34,985 nt of DNA from Photobacterium aquimaris (GCF_002954455.1 NZ_MSCC01000002.1:588475-623459), one strand, 5' to 3'. Positions 17,401 through 26,092 are shown, numbered from the stretch's first letter. Numbers and translations are program-made. The notes: generated from the letters alone by a model not told the origin.

Positions 17401-20400
17401 CACTGTTTTTGTAACCGGCAAGATCCAATCCACCAGCAGGTACAGATACGGCAATACCATCAATAAAGAGTGTTAAGCCTTCAGGTAATCCAGTGATCTT
17501 ATAACCGGTTAAACTTTCACTGTGATCGATATCTTTATTAATTACGGGCTCAATCAACAAGCTTGCTGATTTATCTTCATGCGTTGATGCTTCAAGGACT
17601 GCGCCATCTTTTTCATCAACCACAGGAAGCACGTTAATTTCTACTTGGTAATTGAATTCGCCGCTGTCACCATCAGGCTCAGTTGAAATTACGTTTACAT
17701 CAAAGTTGAGCTGTCCACTGAAGTCTTTAGTTGTTTGTAAGAACGTAGTTTTCAGTTGATCGTTAGTGATCTGGTAGATTACGCCTGTCGATGCACTTTC
17801 ACCTACGATCTCTAGTGTGATCGGATTACCGTTACTATCAACAAACATCACCCCGTCAGGAAGGTTGGTGATCATAATGGTGATCTGTTCCGATTTGTCA
17901 TCATCGCTGGTGGTGATCATGAAATCTAAAGGTAATGGGCTATCTTCGTTAAAGCCGGATGTACCTTTAATCGTGCCTTTAAAGCCTGTGGAATTATCTG
18001 TGCTATCCGCAACATATTCCCAATGACCATTGCCGCCATCTGCAACATCAGGATGATCAATGACGCCTTTTAAATCAATGGTAATAATTTTGGTATCACT
18101 TACGGCTGTTACATTAACTGGATCAAGTCCATCAATGGAGGTTTCAGTTGATACCGCCGTGACTTCAATGGTCAGCGTTTCTGTCCATGAGCTAATATCT
18201 TCTTTTGGATAAAGCAGAGCTGAACCGTTTTCAATATCTTCAGCGCTGACAATATAAATGCCTGATCCTACTGGTTGCTCAATAGCACCACCACCTTGAA
18301 TCAACCAGCCTTCTTGGACTTTGATTTGATAGCTTAAACTTTCAGAACCATCGGTATCGGTAAGCTTACCGATTAATACTTGGCTTAAGTTAATCGGTTG
18401 ATCTTCAATACCTTTAATGTTCTTCACCGATAGCGTCGGTGTATCAGCGTCAGGCTTGATATTAATGATCACTTGGTGTGGTATTTCTTCGGTTTTATGT
18501 TCATTTTTATCAATGAACTGGTTACCTTTTTCTGTCGCAATGGCGGTTACGGTAAATTCAAATTTACCTGCAAGGTTTTTATCTGAAACCACAGTGACTT
18601 TATTTAACTGGTTTTGATTTAACACATCACCGTCTTTGACGATATTGCCATTAAGTTTTAATGTAATGCCATCTGGAATACCTGAAATTCGATATGTTAA
18701 TTTTTCAGAGCTATCAGTATCGGTAAGATTGGCTGCAAGGTCGAGTTTAATACCGCTGTTGTCATCCTCAACACCAGTGTATTCGTAGTCTTTAGTTTCA
18801 TCCCAAACGGGCGCATCGGCGTTCGGATAAACTTTTATTGGAAGGTTCTTATCTAAAGTTTTATCGGCAGTATTGGTTGAAATTGTGGCAGTAATTTCAA
18901 TGTTCACCATACCTTGCTGATTGATTGCAGCATCAGGTGCTGGTTGATACGTTAATTCACCGTTAGGAGAGTAGAAATTACCGTTTTTAATAAAATCGGT
19001 AATCGTAATGACACCACCGACTGCCGTGAGTAACGTGCCATTTAAATACAGTTGTCCACCGGCTAATGAGCTTTCACTAATAGTGATACTGGTAAGGGTT
19101 TCATTTTGATCTTCATCACCAGGGAATACTTTAATTGAAAGCGGCGCTGTGCGCGTATCTTCCAATACTTCCATTAGTTCTACTTTGATATGACCTGGAT
19201 TATCTCCCAATGCCATTGTCGCGGTTCGATCAGCGGTATCGCCATCGCCATCTTTAACGGTGTATGTCAGACTATCGAGAATCTGCCCACTAAATTCAGA
19301 CGTTGATACAGTCGTTATTTCAATTGTACCGTCAGCATTGACCACCATGGTGCCGTATTTTTTCGCAGGCGTAACCGTAGTATTGATCAAATTAATCGGA
19401 TTACCATCAATAGAGTAAGTTGTTCCGTTGTAAATGAAGCTAACAATTTCACCGCCGTCAGCGCCTATGATCTCATCGGTTAATAGCTTTAAGGTTTGGC
19501 TCTGTCCTTCAACTAAAACCAATGTGCCGTCAGTACCGCCTTTTGGAACATCATCTAAGACATTCACATCAAAGATAGTGGCAGGCGAGGTGTCGCCATC
19601 GCTGTCAGTCAGAATGGCACCAAACTCAAGGTTAAGCGTATCTTGTGATGTGGTATCTGGATGATCAATAGAGGCAAAGAGATCAAACTCCACCGTACCA
19701 TCAAGGTTAACTTTAATTTGGAATATTTCTTTACCCGCAGCTGTTGCGATATACCAACCATCAGCATTAGGTGCGCCAAGCGTGATGTTATCGCCTGCGC
19801 TGGTGTAGTTTTTACCATTAAATAAGGCGGTGTCTAAGGTCACGGATACCACACTATCACTGCCTGTATTAAAGCTCAGTGTTGGTGTTGCTACATCAGA
19901 GGCATCACTGTCTACACCATCATCTAATAAATCATTTTCTTGGACATTTAAGCTGCCATTAACGATGATTTCTGGCTTCAAACCATCCCAAATTGTGACC
20001 GTTACGTTGGATGTTCCAACACTGCCATCACTATCAGTCGCTTGAACAGGAAGGGTGATATCAAGCTTGGTATCTTTACCATTGAGGTGATCGATAAAGT
20101 CATTCAGCACAATGGTAATGGTTGCATCTGCACTGCCACCTGCAGCGATAGTGCCAATGTCGGAAAGGTTGATGGAAAAGATCACCGTACCGTTAGCTAA
20201 AACCGCATCATAGGTATTGTTACCATCAAACTGCCACGTCAGTGCTTCACCGTTATGAGTGATCGCATCACCATCACTGGTTTGAACTGCGCCTGTTAGA
20301 GCCAGTTGTAAATCAACAATCGGATCTTGCCCTGCGGTAACAGAAATTGTTGAGCTTGCTGTTTCTGTCGTGCCTGCTGGTGGCGCATCGGGTGCTACAG

Positions 20401-23400
20401 CAATTGGGTTTTCGGTAATTTCTAATGTGGTATCAGTAATGACTGGCGTGTCACCATCGGCAATCGTTACAGTGATATTGGCTTGGTTAACGTCGCCATC
20501 GTTATCGCGAATAAAGACTGGAATGGTAATGGTTTCAATGCCACTTGGATCTGTTTGGTCGATAGATTTATACAGGTTGAAAGTGTACTCAACCGTCGAG
20601 TTACCTTCAGCATCAGGTTTGTGTGTAATGGCAATATCAAAAACTTTTTCACCATTGACCGATGCTTCAATCATTTGACCTGTACCAGTAACGGTGTAAG
20701 TAATGATATCGCCGCCGCTGGTTAATCCTGATGGTAGCTGTGTTTGATCAAAAAATAATGGGCTTTGGGTAAGAGTGCCATCTAAGCCATCACTACCAAC
20801 AACCACGTCAATAGTGCCTGTTTTGGATATTGGCTGACTTGAAGATAGGTTGGCTTCATCAAATGCTAGTTCTTGTTTTACGATTAATTCAGGATCTGCG
20901 CCGTCTTGGATATACCAATCAAATTGTCCTGTTGGGGTTTTCGTACCATCAAGATCGGTAGCATCAACAAGTAGTGGTAATTTGATTACATCACTGGCAT
21001 TGGTGTGATTTAACGGACGATGTTGAACCAAGGTTACTGTACCTGTTACATCATCACCATTGGCAGCACCAGTTAGAGTTAAGGTGAAGATGGTTTCTCC
21101 GCCAGAAGTTGCTGTAATGGTTTTTCCATCACTACTTAGTGTGTATTCAATGTAGTGATAAGTATCGCCAGATTGAAGTTTTAATGCTGTTAGTGCTGCA
21201 ATTGTCTGGGCGTTAAATGTGATGCTATTAGGATCAGGATTATCTGATCCAGCTTTAATGGTAAAGTCACCTGTAAAGGTATCTGTGGGATTAGAAATCA
21301 GCCCTTCAACGTTACTATCATGGTTATTGATGATGGTATTTGCTTCACCATCTTTGATGGTAATGGTGAGATCGGCACTGCCATAGTCATAATCTTTATC
21401 GCCTGCGATATAGCTAACCATGAGGTCAATATCACCTGAACTATGGTCGAGATTACGGTTAGCGGTAAAAATCCAGTGACCATTTTCTTTTATGGTCAGT
21501 TGACCTTCAGGAAGATCAAACGTTACAGAAGGACCTTTTAGATCTTTGGTTTCACCGTTAATCGTGACACGAACAACAGACAGTGGAGCATCAAGATCGC
21601 TGTCATTGTTGAGTACATTGCCGGAAGTTATATTGCCTTCAATCACACTGCTATTGTCATCTAAAATATCAGGCTCTGAATCACGGATATAAATTAAAGC
21701 AGGCGCAACAACGGTTTCTGTTGTACCGTCAGTGTCAGTTTGAATACCGTCAATTAATATTGCAGATTGAGTACTATTAGAGCCCAGTTCAGTATCGATT
21801 GGTTCAAATAAGGTGATATTAATTGTTTGAGTAGTAGCTTGAATAGTCGCCGTTAACACGGTGACACCATTACTTTCAGCGGTGAGTGTGAGTCCATCAG
21901 ATGACACCGTTACAGTAATAGGATTACCCTGAGAGGTGAGTTGCTCTAATAGGCTTTGATTGGTATTAAACGTAAATTCTGCAAACTCGATATTGATGAC
22001 AGAAGTCGCTTCTGACGATGATTGGTACTCTAAGGTTGTTTCGTAAAAAATAGAGCTATCAGGACGAGTTAATGTCGGCATGTCATCGAGAGCAGTATTA
22101 CCAGCTGCATCAGTAACCGTCGCTGACATTTCCCATGTTTTGAGTACGTTAAGTTGGTTAAGATCGAAATCTTCGATACGCCAATTTCCAGTACTATCAA
22201 CGGTGGTTGTTAAGACAATCGTCTCAGTGCCATCACTGAAAGTGACTTCAATTTTATCACCCGCCTGAGTGCCCGTTGTGGTACCTTCAAGGAAAGTAAC
22301 ATTGCCATTTTTTAGGGCAACAATGTTTAAACCACCCAACTCATAATTATCAGTGACGATATCAATAGATAATGCTGAGGTATCTTTAATTATGGTATTG
22401 GTGGCGATGGCAGGGTTGCCTGCGATATCCATGGTTTCTGCGGTAATGATTAGCTCACCATCTGCAAATGTGGCTAAATCTGTATCCTCAATGACCCATG
22501 CGCCATTAACAACGGTTGTGGCGAAAGTGATGGTTTTTCCATCTTTATCTGTGACAGTAACGTCAACATTCTGGTTATTTTCAACAAAGTCGATATTACC
22601 AAACAGCTTGGTTTTAGCCGTGATTTCAGCTTCATTTAAATATTCATCGCCGTTATCTTCAAAGTTAGCGCTAATGTCAGCAAGGGTATCTTTGATAATA
22701 GTATCAGTGGCTGATACTGGGTTACCTGCAATATCAACAGTATCGGCGATAACGGTGAGTTCACCTTCGGCTAAATCGGTTAAGTCGGCATCTTCGATTG
22801 TCCATTTACCGTTAATGACGGTGGTGGTGTGGATTTTTTCTAAGCCATTACTATCAGTAATAGTAATGGTAATAGATTGTCCATCTTCAACATTTTCAAC
22901 ATTGCCAAATAAATCTGTAACTGGAATTTCAAAGCGGTTGAGATACTCATCACCTTTACCATCAAAGTTGGCGTTAATATCTGCCAATGTGTCTTTGATG
23001 ATGGTGTTGGTCGCTGAAGCTGGGTTACCCGCAATATCAACAGTTTCAGCCAAAATGGTAAGTTCACCTTCGGCTAAATCGGTTAAATCAGCATTCTCGA
23101 TTGTCCATTTGCCATCAATGACAGTGGTGGTAAATGATTTATCTAAGCCGTTGCTATCGGTAATTTTAATAGTGACTGTTTGACCATCTTCAACATTAGA
23201 TACTGAGCCAAAAAGATCGCTTTCAGGGATTTCAACACGGTTAAGGTAGTTATCACCGTTGCCTTCAAAGTTAGCCGTGATATCGGCAAGGGTATCTTTG
23301 ATGATGGTATCAGTGGCTGATACCGGGTTACCTGCAATATCAATAGTTTCTGCAATAACTGTCAGTTCACCTTCGGCTAACGAGGACAAATCTGTGGCGC

Positions 23401-24292
23401 TAATATTCCAAGCACCATCATTGTTAGTTGTTTCAAAGGTGATGGTTTTACCTTGACTATCTGTCACGGTAATCGTCACTGGTTGGTTATTTTCTACAAA
23501 GGTGATATCGCCTAATAAATCACTAACAACGATTTCAAATTGGTTGAGATAGTTATCACCTTTACCATCAAACTCAGCGGTAATTTCAGCTAACGTGTCT
23601 TTGATGGTGTCATCTGTGGCGTCAACAAAATTGCCATAGTAGTCAGTAACAGAGGCATAAACATCCAGTGGACCTTCAGATAGTTCACTTAAGTCTTGAT
23701 CGTTAATAAACCATTTTTGATCTTTGACTACAGCACTTGCTGTGAACACTTTGCCATTAATATCTGTGATAGTCACAACCACAATACGCCCATCTTCAAC
23801 ATCAATGGCATCACCAAAGAGATCGACAGTAGGTACTTCAAATTGGTTTTCATAACCATCGCCACCGTCAATAATAGTGACGGTCAGCGCAGCTGAATTA
23901 CGCAATGATGGAATTGTATCGCCAATCTCATCGCGTTCGTTTCTCTCTTCTGAGGTTGTTGGTCGAGTATTAAAACCCGCTTCTGGTAAGGTTTCCGCTA
24001 ATGTCGGTTTTACTCGTGTAACGAAAGAAACACTATCACTGGATAAGTCATTTGATGTTACAGCTGAATCTGGCGAGTTTTGGTTATGACGAAGTGTTGT
24101 CTCTGAAGTACTAATTTTAACTACATCATCTTCGTTATTTTTTGTTTTTATGATGTCATTAACTTGTGCTTTTTCTGAGATGAAAGGTACAGAACTATCA
24201 ATGATTGCTGATGGGGGAATTTGTATCCATTCACCTTCAGCTGTTATTTTCCAGATAACGCCTTCAACAACGATATACATGAGTGGCTTCAT
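14495..24292 (-). CDS. giant RTX-type adhesin secreted by the type I system
   Basis: 3265 residues. N-terminus (1-60): short module YIVVEGVIWKITAEGEW...PFISEKAQVND, paralogous to the small protein at 26093-26281. A polar linker contains PEAGFNTRPTTSEERNE. Residues ~132-750 hold Ig-like repeats of about 101 residues, each ending near DIAGNPVSATDTIIKDTL. Residues ~950-1700 resemble T1SS-143-type repeats (ITENPIAV, GDTPVITD, LNHTNASDVIKLP). Further beta-rich Ig/cadherin-like domains follow to ~3100. The C-terminal 144 residues carry three RTX nonapeptides (GTANDDLII, GGKGNDIMS, GDAGNDSFV, ~3131-3157) and a type I secretion target domain like that of V. cholerae VCA0849. Calcium would fold these outside the cell. 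ATG 24292 has AGGGG 8 bp upstream. It is the first gene of the operon. I see no clear TAAG-type LapG site; PEAG near residue 104 is the closest. Only four Cys were found, at 2493, 2589, 2602 and 2735. Confidence 0.93.
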   Translation of the reverse strand: MKPLMYIVVEGVIWKITAEGEWIQIPPSAIIDSSVPFISEKAQVNDIIKTKNNEDDVVKISTSETTLRHNQNSPDSAVTSNDLSSDSVSFVTRVKPTLAETLPEAGFNTRPTTSEERNERDEIGDTIPSLRNSAALTVTIIDGGDGYENQFEVPTVDLFGDAIDVEDGRIVVVTITDINGKVFTASAVVKDQKWFINDQDLSELSEGPLDVYASVTDYYGNFVDATDDTIKDTLAEITAEFDGKGDNYLNQFEIVVSDLLGDITFVENNQPVTITVTDSQGKTITFETTNNDGAWNISATDLSSLAEGELTVIAETIDIAGNPVSATDTIIKDTLADITANFEGNGDNYLNRVEIPESDLFGSVSNVEDGQTVTIKITDSNGLDKSFTTTVIDGKWTIENADLTDLAEGELTILAETVDIAGNPASATNTIIKDTLADINANFDGKGDEYLNRFEIPVTDLFGNVENVEDGQSITITITDSNGLEKIHTTTVINGKWTIEDADLTDLAEGELTVIADTVDIAGNPVSATDTIIKDTLADISANFEDNGDEYLNEAEITAKTKLFGNIDFVENNQNVDVTVTDKDGKTITFATTVVNGAWVIEDTDLATFADGELIITAETMDIAGNPAIATNTIIKDTSALSIDIVTDNYELGGLNIVALKNGNVTFLEGTTTGTQAGDKIEVTFSDGTETIVLTTTVDSTGNWRIEDFDLNQLNVLKTWEMSATVTDAAGNTALDDMPTLTRPDSSIFYETTLEYQSSSEATSVINIEFAEFTFNTNQSLLEQLTSQGNPITVTVSSDGLTLTAESNGVTVLTATIQATTQTINITLFEPIDTELGSNSTQSAILIDGIQTDTDGTTETVVAPALIYIRDSEPDILDDNSSVIEGNITSGNVLNNDSDLDAPLSVVRVTINGETKDLKGPSVTFDLPEGQLTIKENGHWIFTANRNLDHSSGDIDLMVSYIAGDKDYDYGSADLTITIKDGEANTIINNHDSNVEGLISNPTDTFTGDFTIKAGSDNPDPNSITFNAQTIAALTALKLQSGDTYHYIEYTLSSDGKTITATSGGETIFTLTLTGAANGDDVTGTVTLVQHRPLNHTNASDVIKLPLLVDATDLDGTKTPTGQFDWYIQDGADPELIVKQELAFDEANLSSSQPISKTGTIDVVVGSDGLDGTLTQSPLFFDQTQLPSGLTSGGDIITYTVTGTGQMIEASVNGEKVFDIAITHKPDAEGNSTVEYTFNLYKSIDQTDPSGIETITIPVFIRDNDGDVNQANITVTIADGDTPVITDTTLEITENPIAVAPDAPPAGTTETASSTISVTAGQDPIVDLQLALTGAVQTSDGDAITHNGEALTWQFDGNNTYDAVLANGTVIFSINLSDIGTIAAGGSADATITIVLNDFIDHLNGKDTKLDITLPVQATDSDGSVGTSNVTVTIWDGLKPEIIVNGSLNVQENDLLDDGVDSDASDVATPTLSFNTGSDSVVSVTLDTALFNGKNYTSAGDNITLGAPNADGWYIATAAGKEIFQIKVNLDGTVEFDLFASIDHPDTTSQDTLNLEFGAILTDSDGDTSPATIFDVNVLDDVPKGGTDGTLVLVEGQSQTLKLLTDEIIGADGGEIVSFIYNGTTYSIDGNPINLINTTVTPAKKYGTMVVNADGTIEITTVSTSEFSGQILDSLTYTVKDGDGDTADRTATMALGDNPGHIKVELMEVLEDTRTAPLSIKVFPGDEDQNETLTSITISESSLAGGQLYLNGTLLTAVGGVITITDFIKNGNFYSPNGELTYQPAPDAAINQQGMVNIEITATISTNTADKTLDKNLPIKVYPNADAPVWDETKDYEYTGVEDDNSGIKLDLAANLTDTDSSEKLTYRISGIPDGITLKLNGNIVKDGDVLNQNQLNKVTVVSDKNLAGKFEFTVTAIATEKGNQFIDKNEHKTEEIPHQVIINIKPDADTPTLSVKNIKGIEDQPINLSQVLIGKLTDTDGSESLSYQIKVQEGWLIQGGGAIEQPVGSGIYIVSAEDIENGSALLYPKEDISSWTETLTIEVTAVSTETSIDGLDPVNVTAVSDTKIITIDLKGVIDHPDVADGGNGHWEYVADSTDNSTGFKGTIKGTSGFNEDSPLPLDFMITTSDDDKSEQITIMITNLPDGVMFVDSNGNPITLEIVGESASTGVIYQITNDQLKTTFLQTTKDFSGQLNFDVNVISTEPDGDSGEFNYQVEINVLPVVDEKDGAVLEASTHEDKSASLLIEPVINKDIDHSESLTGYKITGLPEGLTLFIDGIAVSVPAGGLDLAGYKNSGESWANFINSGRVTVLADEDLSGLFTIPISYEVTDTSPTGQKASKDINATIQLDVAGIVEGDTRLESTSEVLTSTDGSPIDLTNTVHFFDEDLDGSEYLDYIIIVVPSGINLIVEHPNGASIDGSGNWIIPATGLTSDTVKEAMKDILAGATISSNFDTDIIDLRVVAHVIDDEHSRYIDAPLQVQITGHGGGGSCLPIDDPDNIQSDDAIIAKEGEDIDLSGLLDGNIDDSPEIEISFFIDIKDLPLGVEIEGDGVIPEYNAIGEILGYTITPSGLENMVFVGLDEDWAGCINIPIEITQTSTCNGQSSKTTQNIKIEVIPVVDDIIVNAGQNTIQEDTESAINLELILGDNIFAGQTISGEGELATGKETINWLTITLPAGAKLNGDPAILQDNGDNTWTIKDPTRLGELTLTPPLNFSGELTMNVAANITDKADCPTQTDTQTKTASVVINVAPVTDFAEMPDKIEVLGDEDSYINITGLDAILFDNDGSETLSLNISGLPEGAVLFYSPDGGNTFLQLPNSGQSWSISASQMDGVYIRPPLDFSGDMKLKLEAITNEIGTNDIKTSTTDLVVGVKSIGDDVQFFDVPESLAGTEGDSFTIPVNLESYETNSDEALRLTVTISANDPAQLQGLDKIVIGGQEVTFGQKGNNWFATVVVNANTLDEFTLYPGDAYGDMTITLEANTVDTNIVLGTEYTHEGVIATEEITLTIDALPDEPELTAQYTSIIAETNSAIALNLDLMMQNPAPNEKGTIMITGFPSDYVFSAGKEKDGGWEVDLADIANLTMTGNSAQDFTLSIEPSASIGNQTATGTAQSIDFKVAEAGDNTLVGTANDDLIIGGKGNDIMSGDAGNDSFVFKSDDLGSISTPAQDTILDFDTKINSDNIDLSAILSNVTDGISADNYIDITENNGSVTLHVKDNSTDVTQEITLDNVSKDALYGADTSSATEAEVLQKMIDDNNLITG
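22385..23900 (-). repeat. ~303-bp tandem repeats in the adhesin gene (Ig-like modules)
   Basis: At least five consecutive units of about 300-306 bp encode the Ig-like modules. Anchor stretches such as CTTTGATGATGGT with GGGTTACCTGCAATATCAA recur near 22390, 22690, 22995, 23295 and, diverged, 23600. The central three units are the most alike at DNA level, so unit gain or loss by recombination is likely. Confidence 0.8.
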
Positions 24293-24324
24293 CCGTGGCC
24301 CCTATGGTTATTATTATGGAAAAG

Positions 24325-24360
24325 TATGGTGAAATACCATAAGTCCATCTTAGATGTCAA
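24325..24360 (-). promoter_or_regulatory. candidate adhesin promoter with inverted-repeat operator
   Basis: On the minus strand a consensus -35 TTGACA lies at 24360-24355. About 14-18 bp later is a perfect inverted repeat TATGGT-N5-ACCATA (24341-24325) covering the place where the -10 should be. No good -10 hexamer is obvious (TATTTC or TATGGT), as expected for an activated or repressed promoter. The ATG is 33 bp downstream. Confidence 0.4.
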
Positions 24361-24683
24361 TAATTATAGTGAATATTAAACTTATAAAAAATGTTATTTA
24401 TGTTGTTTTTTGTGAGCGTTTTTGCAAATTTTGTAATAAAAGTGGGTTAAATAACAGTCTTTGATTATTAAATGACTGATAGTTATCTTTTATAGTGTTG
24501 CCATAAAATGACATTAAGTATATTAATTAGTCGCAGAGAGTGAGATTTAATATTGTTAAGTGAGCGTAATAGTATTAAATAAACATCAATACGCTATAGG
24601 TATAAACTTTAATACATAAAGTAGAAAAGGTGAGATCCTAATAGAATTATTATCCGGCCAACAGAAACAAAAGCAGAAACAAA
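24361..24683. other. AT-rich upstream region of the adhesin operon
   Basis: More than 300 bp without a gene. It is very AT-rich, with several runs of A and T that could bend DNA or bind H-NS-like silencers. I see no riboswitch, tRNA or ORF with a Shine-Dalgarno sequence. It probably holds upstream regulatory sites for the adhesin operon. Confidence 0.4.
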
Positions 24684-24889
24684 GGACAGCCACATCCTTG
24701 CACATTAACAATGCACTACTACACTTAAGCTTCAAGTTGCTTATGGTACAACCAATGACAATCTCAAGACGTAAATTGATCGAGTCTCAAATCACGCCTT
24801 TTTATCATGTTATTAAGCGTTGTGTACGGCGAGCATATTTGTATGGTGACGATCCATATATTTGGTAATTTAAAAAGATATGGCTGTCC
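24684..24889 (+). mobile_element. IS200-like/REP-transposase element remnant with terminal inverted repeats
   Basis: GGACAGCCACAT (24684-24695) and ATATGGCTGTCC (24878-24889) are inverted repeats matching at 11 of 12 positions. They bracket a 206-bp segment that carries the transposase N-terminus at 24755-24868. The same terminal word (TTATGGCTGTCC) ends two units of the repeat array at 33405-33416 and 33599-33610, suggesting a common family of elements. Most of the transposase has been lost. Confidence 0.55.
24755..24868 (+). pseudogene. N-terminal fragment of a Y1/REP-associated transposase
   Basis: A 37-codon open frame from ATG 24755 to TAA 24868 encodes a peptide containing TPFYHVIKRCVRRAYLYG. 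This closely follows the N-terminus of the IS200-like REP-associated transposases, whose consensus reads about TPYYHCVSRCVRRAFLCG. In full-length members the domain continues for more than 200 residues, so only the first part remains. The residue His-Val-Ile replaces the more usual His-Cys-Val. Not expected to be active. Confidence 0.65.
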
Positions 24890-24912
24890 ACTATTCCTCT
24901 TCTCTGACAATT

Positions 24913-24950
24913 ATTCTTCTATTCTTCTATTCTTCTATTCTTCTATTCTT
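24913..24950. repeat. octanucleotide tandem repeat (ATTCTTCT)
   Basis: ATTCTTCT is repeated in four perfect units (24913-24944) plus a partial fifth (ATTCTT). It lies just past the transposase remnant and about 75 bp before the PAP2-like gene. Unit number of such repeats changes by slipped-strand mispairing. Confidence 0.9.
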
Positions 24951-25024
24951 GTTCTTTTCAAATAGATGAAATAATTCGTTATGTATGTGAAGATAACGAT
25001 TATTTTTTGTGGAATATAGCAATT

Positions 25025-25451
25025 ATGACGTTTGAACAGTGGGCACTTATTGCTGATCTTTATCCCAATTATTGTGATTTTATGCATTATTTTTATGCTG
25101 TTGGCGGGGCGAGATCATGGGCTCAAGAAGGGCTTATTACAGTTGGGTGGAGTGGTACTATCGGCTGTTTTTATCTATGCAATTATGTTTATTGATAATG
25201 CAATTGGTATTTGGCCTGCATTTGATTTGGATTACAGTACCCACACCGCAATTGCATTAGTTTTTATCGGGTATTTTATAGTGTATACACCCAAATTAAG
25301 CGTATTAATGATCCTCTCGATGGTAGGATATGCGGCTTTAATGATGCATCAAAAGTACCACACACTGGCTGACATTATGACCACCACAATTTGTGTTATG
25401 CCAGTAATATTGTTATGCCAATATAAATTAGCAGCTATTGCGAAACGCTAG
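25025..25451 (+). pseudogene. PAP2-like small membrane protein, probable frameshift near the start
   Basis: From 25032 (TTG) the frame is open for 139 residues and encodes a protein with about five hydrophobic segments. AGRDHGLKKG, DYSTHTAIALVF and KYHTLADIM lie where PAP2 phosphatases have the Asp-Arg-Gly-Leu, SGHT and H-x3-D motifs. The upstream KxxxxxxRP motif is missing, so activity is doubtful. There is no Shine-Dalgarno sequence for the TTG. An ATG at 25025 lies in another frame (MTFEQW). Dropping one G of the GGG at 25041-25043 would join them as MTFEQWHLLLIFIPII, a more natural start. It is either a one-base frameshift or a TTG-started short gene. The stop overlaps the end of the convergent gene at 25448. 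Confidence 0.55.
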
Positions 25452-25594
25452 CTTTTCTTGGTTATAATAGCGTAATTAAGTAGCGTTAATCCGATAACAA
25501 AACACCAAAATTGAAAAATAGGTAATACGGTAGCAACCGATCCTATTAGTAGCCCAGAACCTAGACCTATTGCTATTCTTTGTTGTATTGTCAT
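25448..25594 (-). CDS. 48-residue membrane protein
   Basis: A short gene (ATG 25594, stop TAG 25450-25448) with two hydrophobic stretches: IAIGLGSGLLIGSVATVLPI and FQFWCFVIGLTLLNYAII. An AGGA Shine-Dalgarno sequence lies 7 bp before the ATG. The upstream gene's stop ends at 25596, leaving a single base between them, which implies translational coupling. It overlaps the stop of the convergent PAP2-like gene by 4 bp. Family unknown. Confidence 0.6.
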   Translation of the reverse strand: MTIQQRIAIGLGSGLLIGSVATVLPIFQFWCFVIGLTLLNYAIITKKS

Positions 25595-25595
25595 T

Positions 25596-25910
25596 TTAAA
25601 TCCTTTCGTCGTTACTATTTTCTAATGATTTGGGATTATATTTTTTATTATGAAGGCGGTATTTACGCTCTTTCCATTGCCAGTGAAGGATACTTAATAA
25701 TGGTAAGATAGTAACGAGAGCTATAAAACTGATTATTATTTCTCGAACAAATACGTCACTAAAACCGTTATTATTAATTAGCAAAGTACCTATAAATTTT
25801 CCTATTATCACACCTAAAAAAGCGGGAAGGCTATTACTCACAATAAACCGCAATAGGCCTTTTTTACGCTGTTGTCGCCATTTAGATATTTCTAGATCAT
25901 GATCTGACAT
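25596..25910 (-). CDS. 104-residue membrane protein, unknown function
   Basis: A charged N-terminus (SKWRQQRKKG) precedes two hydrophobic segments (about 20-45 and 55-78), and a basic C-terminal tail follows. It forms a two-gene operon with the 48-residue membrane protein directly downstream. I do not recognise the family. The start ATG 25910 is preceded by a weak AGGTAAC sequence. Confidence 0.65.
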   Translation of the reverse strand: MSDHDLEISKWRQQRKKGLLRFIVSNSLPAFLGVIIGKFIGTLLINNNGFSDVFVREIIISFIALVTILPLLSILHWQWKERKYRLHNKKYNPKSLENSNDERI

Positions 25911-26092
25911 TAATGTTACCTAGAGAGACAAAGATGACATAATTATATGTTTGAAAGCTGCTATATGTTATTTAGCGATGCGGGGGTAAAATATCGCTCG
26001 CAAAAGGATGATGTAAATGTAGGATTTGCATGCCAACATGTGAAATAAGTCATATTTAAACAGGACTGTAAATTAAACAACAAATGGGGAAA

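Noticed and set aside
22353..23183. A 276-codon plus-strand open frame inside the adhesin gene
   Set aside because: It is the reverse complement of the Ig-like repeats and has the same repeat period; no start signal or protein-like composition.
23985..24000. PEAG near residue 104 of the adhesin as a LapG cleavage site
   Set aside because: Known sites are TAAG, PAAG or AAAG; PEAG lacks the Ala-Ala core, and no lapG is seen in the window. Left open in the adhesin entry.
25007..25195. A 62-codon plus-strand frame starting MWNIAIMTFEQW
   Set aside because: After MTFEQW the sequence loses membrane character and ends soon; the longer hydrophobic frame next to it is the real coding sequence, with the start probably frameshifted.
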